Assembly (NCBI RefSeq): GCF_001426925.1
Contig: NZ_LMFR01000024.1
Location: forward strand, 223,431 to 287,430
Length of the DNA stretch: 64,000 nucleotides
From: Microbacterium sp. Root53
GTDB lineage: Bacteria; Actinomycetota; Actinomycetes; Actinomycetales; Microbacteriaceae
Direction of reading: 5' to 3'
This document shows, in pieces, positions 15,627 to 24,404 of this stretch. Numbering within the stretch: the first letter of the stretch is position 1; each line of letters opens with the position of its first letter. The position numbers and the translations under genes were made by a program. The notes beneath the pieces were generated by a model. The model was not told the origin of the DNA. It saw only the letters and a list, made by a program, of their open reading frames with translations, and did no database searches.

Positions 15627-16433
15627 ATGACGACACGGATCGCCCTCGTCGGCGGCACCGGCAAGCTCGGGAGCATCATCCACGAGGTCATCGGCGAGCT
15701 CGACGGCTTCGAGGTCGTCTCGGTGCTCGGCTCGGGCAGCGACCTGGCCGAGCTCGACGGTGCGGACCTCGTGGTCGACGCGTCCACTCCGGCGGTCAGC
15801 ATCGACGTCGTCCGCGCCGCGATCGAGCGCGGCCTGAACGTGCTGGTCGGCACGAGCGGCTGGTCGGCCGAGCGCATCGCGCTCGTGCGCCCCCTCGTGG
15901 ACGCCGCCGGCACGGGCGCGGTGTTCATCCCGAACTTCTCGCTGGGCTCCGTGATCGGCAGCGCGATCGCCGCGGCCTCGGCGCGGTTCTTCCCGTTCGC
16001 CGAGATCGTCGAGGCGCACCGCGACACCAAGGTCGATTCGCCGAGCGGGACGGCCGTGCGCACGGCCGAGCTGATCACGGCTGCCCGCCGCGCCCCCGTC
16101 GAGGCCCCGCACGCCGACCAGCGCGCCCGCGGCCAGCAGGTCGCCAGCGTTCCCGTTCACTCGCTCCGCCGCCCCGGCGTGATCGCGCGCCAGGAGACGA
16201 TCCTGTCCGGCCCGGGCGAGGCGCTGTCGATCGTGCACGACACGACGGATCCCGCCGCCGCGTACGCGCCGGGCATCCGGATCGCGCTCGAGCACGCGGC
16301 CGACGTGCGCGGCGTCGTGATCGGTCTGGAGAGCTTCATCGACATCGGCTTCGGCGCGCCCCGCACGCTCGACGGCAAGCCCGTCGACGCGGGCACGGCG
16401 CCCGGCCAGGTCGCGCAGGCGACCAGCGCGTGA
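15627..16433 (+). CDS. dapB: 4-hydroxy-tetrahydrodipicolinate reductase
   Basis: 268-residue NAD(P)H-dependent reductase of lysine and diaminopimelate synthesis. The Rossmann motif VGGTGKLG lies at 8-15. The active-site segment EAHRDTKVDSPSGTA carries the proton-donor His and the lysine of the H-x-x-K-x-D-x-P-S-G-T signature, and PNFSLGSVIG precedes it. The end GLESFIDIGFGAPRTLDG is longer than in E. coli DapB. It acts after DapA (24405) in the same pathway. It overlaps the next gene by four bases (GTGA) and is co-transcribed with it. The family usually has HHxxK; here the first His is Ala (AHRDTK), leaving one His. Confidence 0.9.
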   Translation: MTTRIALVGGTGKLGSIIHEVIGELDGFEVVSVLGSGSDLAELDGADLVVDASTPAVSIDVVRAAIERGLNVLVGTSGWSAERIALVRPLVDAAGTGAVFIPNFSLGSVIGSAIAAASARFFPFAEIVEAHRDTKVDSPSGTAVRTAELITAARRAPVEAPHADQRARGQQVASVPVHSLRRPGVIARQETILSGPGEALSIVHDTTDPAAAYAPGIRIALEHAADVRGVVIGLESFIDIGFGAPRTLDGKPVDAGTAPGQVAQATSA

Positions 16434-16873
16434 GCGTCCGCATCGGCGTGGCCGTGATGGCCGCGCTTCTGGCGCTCTACATCGTGCTCATCGGATGGCG
16501 GGCCGCGCAGCTCGTGCAGACCGGGGAGCCCGTGGGCATCGCGATGGGCGTCGCGCTCATCGCCCTGCCGCTGATCGCGATCTGGGCCCTGGGGCGCGAG
16601 CTCTGGTTCGGCGTGCGCGCGGAGCAGCTGGCTCGTCGCCTGGAGGCCGAGGGCGGCCTTCCCGACGACGTGGTCGCCACGACCCCGAGCGGCCGCATCT
16701 CGCGCGCGGACGGCGACGCGCTGTTCCCGCGCTACCGCGCCGAGGTCGAGGCGGCGCCCGACGACTGGCGCGCGTGGTTCCGCCTCAGCCTGGCCTACGA
16801 CGCCGCGGGCGACCGTCGCCGGGCGCGCGGCGCCGCGCGCGAGGCCATCCGGCGCGAGGCGGCGACGCGCTGA
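16430..16873 (+). CDS. Small membrane-anchored TPR-like protein
   Basis: 147 residues. Two hydrophobic segments (about 5-20 and 36-55) form an N-terminal membrane anchor. It continues with a cytoplasmic stretch and a C-terminal helical pair, DDWRAWFRLSLAYDAAGDRR, which looks like one tetratricopeptide repeat. The GTG start overlaps the dapB stop by four bases, so translation is coupled to dapB. The function is unknown; conserved linkage with dapB is plausible but could not be checked. It ends five bases before a convergent gene. Confidence 0.75.
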   Translation: MSVRIGVAVMAALLALYIVLIGWRAAQLVQTGEPVGIAMGVALIALPLIAIWALGRELWFGVRAEQLARRLEAEGGLPDDVVATTPSGRISRADGDALFPRYRAEVEAAPDDWRAWFRLSLAYDAAGDRRRARGAAREAIRREAATR

Positions 16874-16877
16874 GCCG

Positions 16878-17762
16878 CTAGGCCGGGATCGCCGCGGCGA
16901 TCGCGTCCTCGACGGTCGGATGCCGGAACGCGAACCCGGATGTCCGCAGCGCGTCGGGGACGACGTGCGCGTCGGCCAGGAGCAGACCCTCGGCGGCATC
17001 CGCCCCGAGCGCCGCGCGCAGGGCGAGCGCGGGAGCGGGCACGACGAACGGCCGGTTCATCCGGACCGCCAGCGCGAAGCCCAGGTCGTTCGCCGTCGCG
17101 CGTGTCGGGCCGGCGAGATTCACCGGCCCGGTGAGCCCGGCGTCGATCACGTGCCGGATGGCCGCGATCTCGTCGTCGAGCGAGATCCACGGCCAGGCCT
17201 GCGTGCCGGGGCCGATCGGGCCGGACACGCCCGCGCGCGTGAGCGCGATCAGCGGCTTCAGCACGCCCTCGGCGTGCACCACGGGGGCGGTGCGCAGCAG
17301 CGCGACCCGGTCGCCGGCGATGCGCGCGGCGTTCTCCCACTCGACGCAGAGGGCGGCGAGGAACGTGTCGCCGGCGGGCGCCTCCTCCGTGAGCACCCGT
17401 CCCGGCGCGGAGCCGTAGTACCCGACGCCGCTGGCCGACACGAGCAGCGGGCGCTCACGGGCGGGCAGCGCCTCGATCGCCCGGGCGAGCGCGCGCGTCG
17501 GCGTGAGTCGCGACCACACCAGTTCGCTGCGGTAGCGGCGCGTCCACGGCAGGCGGCCGATGCTCGCGCCGTTGAGCCCCACGACCGCGTCGGCGCCGGC
17601 GAGGACCGCGGGGTCGAGCGGATGGCCGTCCAGCCAGCGCACCTCGTCCGGGCCCGCGGGATCCCGGCGCACGAGCCGCGTGACTCGCGCGCCGTCGTGC
17701 TCCAGAGACGAGACGAGGGCGCGCCCGATCAGACCGGACGCGCCCCCGACGACGACGTGCAT
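16878..17762 (-). CDS. TIGR01777-type NAD-dependent epimerase/dehydratase-like protein
   Basis: 294-residue extended-SDR family protein. The N-terminal NAD-binding motif GGASGLIG is at 6-13. A central SASGVGYYGS segment holds the YYG characteristic of the TIGR01777/YfcH (SulA-like) family. The C-terminal domain, with HVVPDALRTSGFAFRHPTVEDAI, corresponds to DUF1731. Its role in vivo is undefined despite older links to cell-division inhibition, and no catalytic activity should be assumed. The gene is preceded on its strand by a repeat (17778-17815) and converges on the TPR-like gene. Confidence 0.88.
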   Translation of the reverse strand: MHVVVGGASGLIGRALVSSLEHDGARVTRLVRRDPAGPDEVRWLDGHPLDPAVLAGADAVVGLNGASIGRLPWTRRYRSELVWSRLTPTRALARAIEALPARERPLLVSASGVGYYGSAPGRVLTEEAPAGDTFLAALCVEWENAARIAGDRVALLRTAPVVHAEGVLKPLIALTRAGVSGPIGPGTQAWPWISLDDEIAAIRHVIDAGLTGPVNLAGPTRATANDLGFALAVRMNRPFVVPAPALALRAALGADAAEGLLLADAHVVPDALRTSGFAFRHPTVEDAIAAAIPA

Positions 17763-17777
17763 CAGGCCAGCGTCTGC

Positions 17778-17815
17778 GTTTCGACTCGTCGCTGCGCTCC
17801 TCGCTCAACGACCGG
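17778..17815. repeat. GTTGAGCG...CGAAAC family repeat, inverted copy
   Basis: The sequence GTTTCGACTCGTC...CGCTCAACGACCGG is the complement of the repeats clustered at 125-284. It fills most of the 63-base gap between the epimerase-like and OsmC genes. Confidence 0.8.
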
Positions 17816-17825
17816 AAGCGGCTTG

Positions 17826-18248
17826 CTACGCAAGCGTCGCCTCCAGAGTGATGTCGACGCCCGCGAGCGCCTGCGAGACCGGGCAGCCCGACTTGGCGCC
17901 CTCCGCGATCTCCTGGAACTTGGCGGCGTCGAGGCCGGGGACGACCGCGTTGACGTTGAGGTGGCTGCCGGTGATGCCGGTGCCCGGCTTGAACGTGACC
18001 GAGGCGGTCGTGTCGAGCTTCTCGGGCGGGGTGCCGTTCTGCGCCAGAGCGTGCGACAGCGCCATGCTGAAGCAGGAGGCGTGCGCGGCGGCGATGAGCT
18101 CCTCGGGCGTGGTGGTCGAGTCCGAGCCCTCGGAACGCGCCTTCCAGTTCACGGGGAACGATCCGATCCCGGATCCGAACGAGACGGTCCCGGATCCCTC
18201 CATCAGGCTTCCGGTCCAGGCGGTGGTGGCTTCGCTCGTGACGGTCAT
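17826..18248 (-). CDS. OsmC/Ohr-family thiol peroxidase
   Basis: 140-residue OsmC-type peroxiredoxin. The two redox cysteines are Cys59 in AAHASCFSMAL and Cys122 in KSGCPVSQAL, the family pattern. It has the N-terminal GSGTVSFGSG strands and the TTPEELIAAAHASC helix. It reduces organic hydroperoxides or fatty-acid peroxides in the cytoplasm using lipoyl or thiol donors. Neighbouring DUF4395 and thioredoxin-like genes on the same strand make a loose redox group, but ~70 bases separate it from them and the operon is uncertain. The Ohr branch usually has its own OhrR regulator, and none is present here. Confidence 0.92.
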   Translation of the reverse strand: MTVTSEATTAWTGSLMEGSGTVSFGSGIGSFPVNWKARSEGSDSTTTPEELIAAAHASCFSMALSHALAQNGTPPEKLDTTASVTFKPGTGITGSHLNVNAVVPGLDAAKFQEIAEGAKSGCPVSQALAGVDITLEATLA

Positions 18249-18316
18249 GACGTCCTCCGAATCGGTGCGGTTGCGGTCGCGGCCAGCCTATCGACGCCCC
18301 GCGCCGACGTCACGGG

Positions 18317-18877
18317 TCATACGGCCCGGGAGCGTCCGATCAGGCGGGCCCGCTGCAGCAGCAGGTAGATCTGGCAGCCGAGGCAGAAGCCGAACGCCGC
18401 GTTCAGGAACGCGGCGATCAGCGCAGCTGCGGCCGCGATCACGAGCGCCCACGGCACGCCGGCGGCGTGCAGGATGAGTCCCGCGCCCGTGACACACAGG
18501 CCCACGCCCTGCGCGAACCGCGGCGGGCGGGGGTCCTCGAGCTCGGCGGGCGGCGCCAGGTGCGGCCGCACGAGGTGGCGGAACACGACGCCCCACGGCG
18601 CGGTGCGGGGCGAGACGACGGCCCACAGGAACAGGGCGGCGATGACGACCAGCAGGATGAACGCGGGATCGGCGAGGTGCCGCCACGGCGCGAGACCGGG
18701 ATGGAACGCCGCGCCGGTGAGCGGCTGGTACGCGAACCAGCCGAAGCTGACGGGTTCGCTGACCCGCGGCGACGTGCCCACCAGCGCGAGGTACGTCGCG
18801 ACCGCGAGCAGCACGGTCGTGATGGCGGCCGCGAAGCGCGGTCCGCGCGGGTCGATTCCGGCGGGTGACTCAGACAC
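18317..18877 (-). CDS. DUF4395 membrane protein
   Basis: 186-residue protein with four hydrophobic segments (about 17-35, 70-88, 125-145 and 148-175). The start reads IDPRGPRFAAAITTVLL and the motif FGFCLGCQIYLLLQR near the C-terminus contains the paired CxxC of DUF4395 proteins. DUF4395 genes are often next to thioredoxin genes, as here, where it overlaps the upstream thioredoxin-like gene by eight bases. It may be a membrane partner in thiol transfer; that is inference from linkage and the membrane-located CxxC. Confidence 0.85.
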   Translation of the reverse strand: MSESPAGIDPRGPRFAAAITTVLLAVATYLALVGTSPRVSEPVSFGWFAYQPLTGAAFHPGLAPWRHLADPAFILLVVIAALFLWAVVSPRTAPWGVVFRHLVRPHLAPPAELEDPRPPRFAQGVGLCVTGAGLILHAAGVPWALVIAAAAALIAAFLNAAFGFCLGCQIYLLLQRARLIGRSRAV

Positions 18878-19319
18878 GGGCGTCCTCCTCGAGGCGGTCG
18901 AGCTCGGCGATCACGTCGTCGCGGCGCGGGGCGCCGCCGATGCGGCCGCGGACCGCGCCGCGTCCGTCGACGATCAGGGTGGTGGGGGTCTGCAGCACGC
19001 CGTAGTGGCGGGCGACGTGCGGGCGCTGCGTGAGGTCGACGTCCACGTGCGTCACGCCGGGGCGCTCGTCCGCGACGGCGCCCAGCAGCCGGCGCGCGGC
19101 CGGGCAGCGCGTGCAGTACTCCGTGCTGAACTGCAGCAGGGTCGCGGTGTCGCCGAACGCGACATCCGCCGGATCCAGCCCCAGGGAGTGCGCCGACACG
19201 TGCGCGATGTCGTGCGCGCGGTGCCGCACGCGGCCCTCGCGGCGGCGGAGCAGCACGCCGATCGCGGTCGCGACCGCGAGCACGGCCGCGAGCACGGCGA
19301 AGGCGGTGATCGGGTCCAC
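18870..19319 (-). CDS. Membrane-anchored thioredoxin-like protein
   Basis: 149 residues. One N-terminal transmembrane helix (about 5-24) is followed by a basic stop-transfer segment (RRREGR) and a thioredoxin fold. The redox motif is Cys69-Thr-Arg-Cys72 (TEYCTRCPAA) instead of WCGPC, and the cis-Pro loop is QTPTTLIVDGRG. The fold faces the cytoplasm if the helix follows the positive-inside rule. It starts with GTG at 19319 and overlaps the DUF4395 gene, indicating translational coupling. It probably delivers or removes disulfides for the DUF4395 partner; substrates are unknown. Confidence 0.86.
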   Translation of the reverse strand: MDPITAFAVLAAVLAVATAIGVLLRRREGRVRHRAHDIAHVSAHSLGLDPADVAFGDTATLLQFSTEYCTRCPAARRLLGAVADERPGVTHVDVDLTQRPHVARHYGVLQTPTTLIVDGRGAVRGRIGGAPRRDDVIAELDRLEEDARV

Positions 19320-19382
19320 GCGGGAAGGCTAACGCGGACCGGCACGGGCGCGTCCCGCCGGCGACGCACGCGGTAACAGGAC

Positions 19383-19414
19383 GGGGCCGGATCGCCCTCC
19401 GGCGATCCGGCCCC
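19383..19414 (-). terminator. Terminator of the phytase-like/GDPD gene
   Basis: GGGGCCGGATCGCC (19383-19396) and GGCGATCCGGCCCC (19401-19414) form a perfect 14-bp stem with a CTCC loop. It lies 15 bases after the stop of the gene ending at 19429. Confidence 0.8.
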
Positions 19415-19428
19415 GCGTTCTGGGTGCG

Positions 19429-21720
19429 TCAGCCCGCGACGGTCGCGGCGGCGATGTCGGGGTTGTCGCTGAACAGGCCGTCGATGCCGGCGTCGAGGAA
19501 CGCCCGGATCTCGCCGGCCAGGTCACCGGCCGCGTTCGGGTCGCTGCTCGAGCGGAAGTCCGCCGCGAGGAAGCGGTTCTCGACGCGGAACGTCCACGCG
19601 TGGACGTCGAGGCCCGCCGCGTGGGCGTCGTCGACGACCGGGCTCGGCGCCGACAGCGTGCCGTCGGCGTTGCGCGGGATGATCACGTTCTTCTCCGCGC
19701 CGATCCCGTCGGCGTACGTCGCGATCTCGGCCAGACCCTCGGGCGTCACGAGGTCGGCGTAGGTGCGCGGGTCGCCCGCGGCGGCCAGGTCGTACGGCGC
19801 GCCCGAGCTGCTGATGAGCTGCGCGAGCGTGACGTCGGTCTGCTCGTCCAGGTCCCGCAGGTTGCCGGTCTCGAAGCTCTGCAGGATGACCGGGGCCTCG
19901 GCGTCATCCAGCTCGTTGCGCTGCAGCTGGGCCACGAGCGGCTCCTCGAGCGACAGGCCGATCGAGTCGAAGTACGTCGGGTGCTTCGTCTCGGGGTAGA
20001 CGCCGACCGGGCGGCCGTCGCAGGTCAGCGAGCGGCGCGCCAGGTCCATGACCTCGTCCAGGGTCGGGATGAGGTAGAGGCCGTCGAACGCGGCGCTCTG
20101 CGGGCGCACGTCGGGCAGGCGCTCCTCGGCGCGGAGCGTGCGCAGCTCGGCGAGCGTGAAGTCCTCCGTGAACCAGCCCGTCACCGCGACGCCGTCGATC
20201 GTCTTCGTGGTGCGTCGGTCGGCGAACTCGGGTCGGCTGGCGACATCCGTCGTCCCGCCGATCTCGTTCTCGTGGCGGGCGACGAGCACGCCGTCCTTCG
20301 TCGCGACGACGTCCGGCTCGATGAACTCGGCGCACTGCGTGATGGCCGTCTCGTACGCCGCGAGCGTGTGCTCGGGGCGGTAGCCGCTGGCGCCGCGGTG
20401 GGCCACGACGGTCACGGCGTCGGCCTTCGAGACGGTGCGCTCGAGGTCGACGATCGCGAACTCCGTGTCATCCGGCGTGCCCGTGTTGCGCGCGTCGTTG
20501 CCGGGATAGTTGTTGTCGTTGCCGATCAGCAGCGTTCCGTCCTGGAGCTGCAGCACGGTCTCGAACGACTGCACGGGCAGCGAGTAGGTGTCGCCGAGGC
20601 CGTAGCCCTCGCCCGCGTCGATGCCGTGCGGGTTGTCGATCCGGAGCGCGTCGAGCACGAGGGTCTTGCGGAGGTTGCCCTCGGCGTCCGTGCGCTTCAG
20701 GTCGACGCGGTAGACGCGCTTGATGACCGACTGCGCGCCCTCGAAGTCGTCGCGCTCGATGAGCAGCAGCTCGCCGTTCGGGGTCGCGAAGGCGTCGCCG
20801 ATCACGTCCGTGGCCTGGTCGGACTGGTACGACCACGTGCGGCCGGTGTACGCGCCGGTGCGGGTGTCGAACTGGTGGATCACGCGGCGGCGCTGGTCCT
20901 CGTCGGCGAGGTAGGCGCCCTCGAGCACGGGGTAGAGGTAGCGGCCGTCCTGCGAGCCGGCCATGGCTTCGAAGCCGCGGCTCGCGGCGACCGTGGGCTG
21001 CTCGCCCGGCGCGAGGTAGGGGCTCTGCGGCGACGCGGCGCCCTCGAGCGGGAACGGCTTCTCGAGCAGCGTGCCGTCGGCGTCGAAGTGCAGCAGGAAC
21101 GGGCCGAACTCCTCGCCGACCCAGAACGTGCCGTCCTTGGCCCGCACGACCGACTCGATGTCGAAGTCGGCGCCGGTCAGCAGGCGCTCGTCGGTGTCCT
21201 CGTTCACGATCGGGAAGTCGAGCACGTCGTTGCGGTCGTTGTACTCGATGAACGACTCGATCTCGATCTCGCCCGCGCCGCCCTCGGCCGTCTGCCAGGC
21301 CGGGCGCACCAGGTAGTTGCGCAGCAGGAAGTCGGCCGAGTTGCCCTTCGAGCCGAATCCGTTGTCGGGCTGCGCCCAGAACGTCCCGTCGCCGTTGTCC
21401 ACCATGGCCGAGAAGCCCGGGATGACCTGGCCGTCGAACGGGCCTCTGCGCCCGTTGTTCGGCGTCACCGCGGCACCCGAGTCGGGGCCCGGGGCGAGGA
21501 AGTCGGCCGACAGCGTCGCGCGGGCGACCAGCGTCGGGACGGTCGTCGCAGCGGCGTGCGCCGGCGGGGTGCCGCCCGATGCGGCGGGCGCGGTCTGCGC
21601 GACGGCGGGCGCCGGCACGAGGGCCGCGATGAGGGCGGTGGCTGTCAGTGCGGTGAGCGCGGCGGGCGTTGCGAGCCGGCGGCGCGGGGGGAGGGATGTC
21701 ACGTCGCCCAGCGTGGTCAC
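19429..21720 (-). CDS. Secreted fusion: phytase-like esterase + glycerophosphodiester phosphodiesterase
   Basis: 763 residues. An N-terminal signal peptide (basic PPRRR start, hydrophobic [19 protein letters not shown], likely cut after AVA or AQT near 40) leads to an 'esterase-like activity of phytase' beta-propeller domain (about 65-430: [43 protein letters not shown]). Then comes a GDPD domain from about 435. Its catalytic start [19 protein letters not shown] has the H-R and E of the family, and [17 protein letters not shown] supplies the metal acidic residues and second His. It probably hydrolyses extracellular phosphodiesters for phosphate and glycerol scavenging. The start is GTG at 21720, with an alternative GTG six codons in. 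It is monocistronic with a strong terminator. Confidence 0.88.
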   Translation of the reverse strand: MTTLGDVTSLPPRRRLATPAALTALTATALIAALVPAPAVAQTAPAASGGTPPAHAAATTVPTLVARATLSADFLAPGPDSGAAVTPNNGRRGPFDGQVIPGFSAMVDNGDGTFWAQPDNGFGSKGNSADFLLRNYLVRPAWQTAEGGAGEIEIESFIEYNDRNDVLDFPIVNEDTDERLLTGADFDIESVVRAKDGTFWVGEEFGPFLLHFDADGTLLEKPFPLEGAASPQSPYLAPGEQPTVAASRGFEAMAGSQDGRYLYPVLEGAYLADEDQRRRVIHQFDTRTGAYTGRTWSYQSDQATDVIGDAFATPNGELLLIERDDFEGAQSVIKRVYRVDLKRTDAEGNLRKTLVLDALRIDNPHGIDAGEGYGLGDTYSLPVQSFETVLQLQDGTLLIGNDNNYPGNDARNTGTPDDTEFAIVDLERTVSKADAVTVVAHRGASGYRPEHTLAAYETAITQCAEFIEPDVVATKDGVLVARHENEIGGTTDVASRPEFADRRTTKTIDGVAVTGWFTEDFTLAELRTLRAEERLPDVRPQSAAFDGLYLIPTLDEVMDLARRSLTCDGRPVGVYPETKHPTYFDSIGLSLEEPLVAQLQRNELDDAEAPVILQSFETGNLRDLDEQTDVTLAQLISSSGAPYDLAAAGDPRTYADLVTPEGLAEIATYADGIGAEKNVIIPRNADGTLSAPSPVVDDAHAAGLDVHAWTFRVENRFLAADFRSSSDPNAAGDLAGEIRAFLDAGIDGLFSDNPDIAAATVAG

Positions 21721-21827
21721 GCCGGGCGACGCGCCGTCGACCGGCGGGTGAACGAGGGGAGAACTCCACGCCCGCGCGCGCCGTCGCGGATCGCCGTGCG
21801 GCTGATCCGGATGTCCCTCGCCCGGGC

Positions 21828-21833
21828 TACCCT
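21828..21833 (+). promoter_or_regulatory. -10 hexamer of thyA, leaderless start
   Basis: TACCCT ends six bases before the GTG of thyA, so transcription would begin at the start codon. Confidence 0.45.
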
Positions 21834-21839
21834 GATCAC

Positions 21840-22649
21840 GTGAGCCAGGCGATCCCGACCCCCTATGAGGACCTGCTGCGCGACGTGCTCGAGCACGGCA
21901 CGCACAAGGACGACCGGACGGGCACGGGGACGACCAGCGTGTTCGGCCGCCAGCTGCGCTGCGATCTCTCGCAGAGCTTCCCCCTGATCACCACCAAGCG
22001 CGTGCACTTCAAGTCGGTCGCGCTGGAGCTGCTGTGGTTCCTGCGCGGCGACTCCAACGTGCGGTGGCTGCAGGAGCGCGGCGTCACGATCTGGGACGAA
22101 TGGGCCGACGCCGAGGGCGAACTCGGGCCCGTGTACGGCGTGCAGTGGCGGTCCTGGCCGACGCCGAGCGGCGAGCAGATCGACCAGATCCAGCAGGCGG
22201 TCGACCAGATCCGGACGAACCCCGACTCGCGGCGCATCCTGGTGTCGGCGTGGAACCCGGCGGACATCCCCGACATGGCGCTCGCGCCGTGCCATGCGAT
22301 GTTCCAGTTCTACGTCGCCGACGGGAAGCTGTCGTGCCAGCTCTACCAGCGCAGCGCCGACATGTTCCTCGGCGTGCCGTTCAACATCGCGTCGTACGCG
22401 CTCCTGACGCTCATGATGGCGCAGCAGACCGGTCTCGAGCCCGGCGAGTTCGTGTGGACCGGCGGCGACTGCCACATCTACGACAACCACCGCGAGCAGG
22501 TCGCCGAGCAGCTCTCGCGCGAGCCCTACCCGTACCCGACGCTCGAGATCACGCGGAAGCCCGCGTCGATCTTCGAGTACGAGTTCGAGGACTTCGCGCT
22601 GCACGACTACCAGCACCACCCGCCGATCCGCGGCGCGGTCGCGGTCTGA
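21840..22649 (+). CDS. thyA: Thymidylate synthase
   Basis: 269-residue folate-dependent thymidylate synthase converting dUMP to dTMP with methylene-THF. The catalytic Cys151 lies in [12 protein letters not shown], the dUMP-binding segment is [23 protein letters not shown], and it ends with the conserved [11 protein letters not shown]. The GTG at 21840 gives the normal N-terminus ([23 protein letters not shown]); upstream in-frame sequence overlaps the neighbouring divergent gene's signal region and is not homologous. It is followed without gap (TGATG) by folA, which regenerates THF from its product DHF. Confidence 0.97.
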   Translation: MSQAIPTPYEDLLRDVLEHGTHKDDRTGTGTTSVFGRQLRCDLSQSFPLITTKRVHFKSVALELLWFLRGDSNVRWLQERGVTIWDEWADAEGELGPVYGVQWRSWPTPSGEQIDQIQQAVDQIRTNPDSRRILVSAWNPADIPDMALAPCHAMFQFYVADGKLSCQLYQRSADMFLGVPFNIASYALLTLMMAQQTGLEPGEFVWTGGDCHIYDNHREQVAEQLSREPYPYPTLEITRKPASIFEYEFEDFALHDYQHHPPIRGAVAV

Positions 22650-23152
22650 TGCCGATCCGGGCGGTCTGGGCACAGGCGTCCACGGGCGCGATCGGCGCCC
22701 AGGGCGGCATGCCGTGGGATCTGCCGGAGGACCTGGCGTTCTTCAAGCGCGCCACGAGCGGATGCCCCGTGCTGATGGGCCGCCGCACCTGGCAGTCCTT
22801 CCCCGAGCGCTTCCGCCCGCTGCCGGATCGCCCCAACATCGTCATCACGCGCGACGAGGGCTTCGAGGCCCCCGGCGCCCAGGTCGTCCACTCGCTCGAC
22901 GACGCCCTGGAGGAGGCCGCCAAGCTCGACGACGAGGTGTGGGTCATCGGGGGAGCGGAGATCTACCGCCAGGCCATGCCGCTGCTCGACGAGCTCTGGG
23001 TCACGCGCATCGACCTCGACGTCGAGGGCGACGCCTACGCGCCCGAGATCGACGACTCGTGGCACCTCGTCCGCTCCGACCCGGCAGACGGCGGCTGGCA
23101 CACCAGCCGCACCGGCACCCGCTATCGCTTCGAGGTCCTCCGCCGCTCCTGA
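22649..23152 (+). CDS. folA: Dihydrofolate reductase
   Basis: 167-residue DHFR. The N-terminal AVWAQASTGAIGAQGGMPWDLPEDL segment includes the substrate-site Asp, followed by the NADPH motif MGRRTWQSFP and VWVIGGAEIYRQAMP. It starts at an ATG sharing one base with the thyA stop codon (TGATG), so the two are translated together and act in one cycle. The length is typical of trimethoprim-sensitive chromosomal enzymes. No terminator is seen; the gene runs into the palindromic element at 23165. Confidence 0.96.
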   Translation: MPIRAVWAQASTGAIGAQGGMPWDLPEDLAFFKRATSGCPVLMGRRTWQSFPERFRPLPDRPNIVITRDEGFEAPGAQVVHSLDDALEEAAKLDDEVWVIGGAEIYRQAMPLLDELWVTRIDLDVEGDAYAPEIDDSWHLVRSDPADGGWHTSRTGTRYRFEVLRRS

Positions 23153-23164
23153 CCCCCGCGTGCG

Positions 23165-23276
23165 GTCGTCGGGGCCGCCGCGCAGTCGTCGGATGAGTGG
23201 TGCGGCTGATGCGGATGAGGTCGCTGACGTCACTCAAGCATCACTGCTCCGACGACCGAGCAGCGCATCCGACGAG
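23165..23276. repeat. 20-bp-phased palindromic element, copy 2 (upstream of the AbiEi/nuclease-like gene)
   Basis: Left arm: GTCGTCGGG at 23165 and GTCGTCGGA at 23185. Right arm: TCCGACGAC at 23248 and TCCGACGAG at 23268. The spacing within each pair is 20 bases and the spacer is 54 bases. The spacer part CACTCAAGCATCAC matches CACTCCCGCATCAC in the copy at 37616. Confidence 0.8.
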
Positions 23277-23392
23277 TGGGCTGGGGCGACCGGATCGCCA
23301 TGGCTCGCTCACAACCACCCGACTCGTGCGGACCCTCCCCAAACGGACGCCGGAGCCGCCTGCGGCCACGGGCGAGGCGCCACCGTCGGGGC

Positions 23393-24265
23393 ATGTTCAT
23401 CGACGAGATCGCGGCCAGGATGGCGCGGACGGACGGAGTCGCCAGAGCCGCGGACCTGCTGGCGGCGGGTGCCCGTCGCTCGGACCTGCGGCGGTGCTGT
23501 GCGGCAGGTCAGCTCCACCGCCTCCGCGAAGGCGTGTACGCACTGCCGACCGCCCTCGAGGATGTCCGCACGGCCGCCGTGCACGGCGGGGCGCTCGCCT
23601 GCGTCTCCGCCCTTCGTCGGCACGGCGTCTGGGTCCTCGACGCCGATGGCGTGCACGTGTGGCTCGGCGGCAAGGGGCGGCGGCACGCCCACCCGCAGTG
23701 CGCGTGCGTCGGGCATTGGGACGCCGGCGCGGCGCGGCCCGGGGTGGTCTCCGTCGCGCGCGCCCTCGTGCAGCTCGCCGGATGCCAGGGCGCCGAGGCA
23801 TTCTTCGTCGCCTACGAGTCCGCTTGGCGCCTGGGCAAGCTGACCGGGCGGGCTCGTGCCTGGATCCGCGATCATCTGGACGCGGGGATGCGGTACCTCG
23901 TGGACATCGCTCGGCCGGATGCCGACAGCGGTCTCGAATCGCTCGTGCGGCTGCGGCTCGGTCGGCTCGGAATCTCCTTGCGGGCGCAGGTGCCGATCGA
24001 AGGCGTCGGAACCGTCGACTTCATCCTGGACGGACGGATCATCCTGGAGGTCGACGGCCGCGAGAACCACGATGGCGAGTCGAAGCGGCACAGGGATCTC
24101 GGTCGCGACGCCCGCGCACTGGCGCTCGGGTACATCCCGCTCCGATTCGACTACGCGCAGGTGCTGTACGAGTGGTCGATCGTCGAGGCGGCGATCCTGG
24201 GCGCACGCGAGACGCTCGGTCGTCGGAGCCTCCGCCCAGTCGTCGGAGCGACGCGACGCGTGTGA
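23393..24265 (+). CDS. AbiEi-like winged-helix protein with DUF559/PD-(D/E)XK nuclease-like domain
   Basis: 290 residues. Residues ~14-50 form a winged-helix segment like AbiEi antitoxin N-termini (ADLLAAGARRSDLRRCCAAG...LREGVYALP). Residues ~180-265 resemble the DUF559/Vsr-like fold: Glu182, then VDFILDGRIILEVDGREN with Asp209, Glu219 and Asp221 as candidate metal ligands. This architecture is common in actinobacteria as orphan genes. No toxin (AbiEii) partner lies on either side, so a toxin-antitoxin role is not supported. The gene is boxed by two inverted copies of the palindromic element; the downstream copy overlaps the last ~16 codons. The ATG at 23393 starts the conserved part; a 39-residue Arg-rich upstream extension was rejected. 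No ribosome-binding site is obvious. Confidence 0.75.
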   Translation: MFIDEIAARMARTDGVARAADLLAAGARRSDLRRCCAAGQLHRLREGVYALPTALEDVRTAAVHGGALACVSALRRHGVWVLDADGVHVWLGGKGRRHAHPQCACVGHWDAGAARPGVVSVARALVQLAGCQGAEAFFVAYESAWRLGKLTGRARAWIRDHLDAGMRYLVDIARPDADSGLESLVRLRLGRLGISLRAQVPIEGVGTVDFILDGRIILEVDGRENHDGESKRHRDLGRDARALALGYIPLRFDYAQVLYEWSIVEAAILGARETLGRRSLRPVVGATRRV

Positions 24266-24330
24266 TTCCTGGCGCCTGGTCCGTCACGAGCGCCCCACAA
24301 CTCCGACGACTGCGCGCGTGATCCGACGAC
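24219..24330. repeat. 20-bp-phased palindromic element, copy 3 (3' end of the AbiEi/nuclease-like gene)
   Basis: Left arm: GTCGTCGGA at 24219 and 24239, inside the coding sequence. Right arm: TCCGACGAC at 24302 and 24322. Both spacings are 20 bases and the spacer is 54 bases. Its spacer aligns better with the reverse complement of copy 2 than with copy 2 itself, so the gene lies between inverted copies. Confidence 0.8.
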
Positions 24331-24392
24331 TGCGCGCACCGCGCGCACCCGCGCGGCAACCCGCGCGCGTGAGTCACCCAGCCCGCGCGCGA

Positions 24393-24398
24393 TAGCCT
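24393..24398 (+). promoter_or_regulatory. -10 hexamer of dapA, leaderless start
   Basis: TAGCCT ends six bases before the dapA ATG. The intervening GGAGCC is too close to act as a normal ribosome-binding site. Confidence 0.45.
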
Positions 24399-24404
24399 GG
24401 AGCC

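Noticed and set aside
16878-17762. SulA-type SOS division inhibitor
   Set aside because: The family was historically linked to SulA, but the protein is an SDR-fold TIGR01777 member and no SOS box precedes it. The LysM gene beside lexA is the better candidate.
23393-24265. Type IV toxin-antitoxin (AbiE) system
   Set aside because: Only the antitoxin-like winged-helix part is present; no AbiEii nucleotidyltransferase toxin lies next to it, and the same holds for the gene at 60010.
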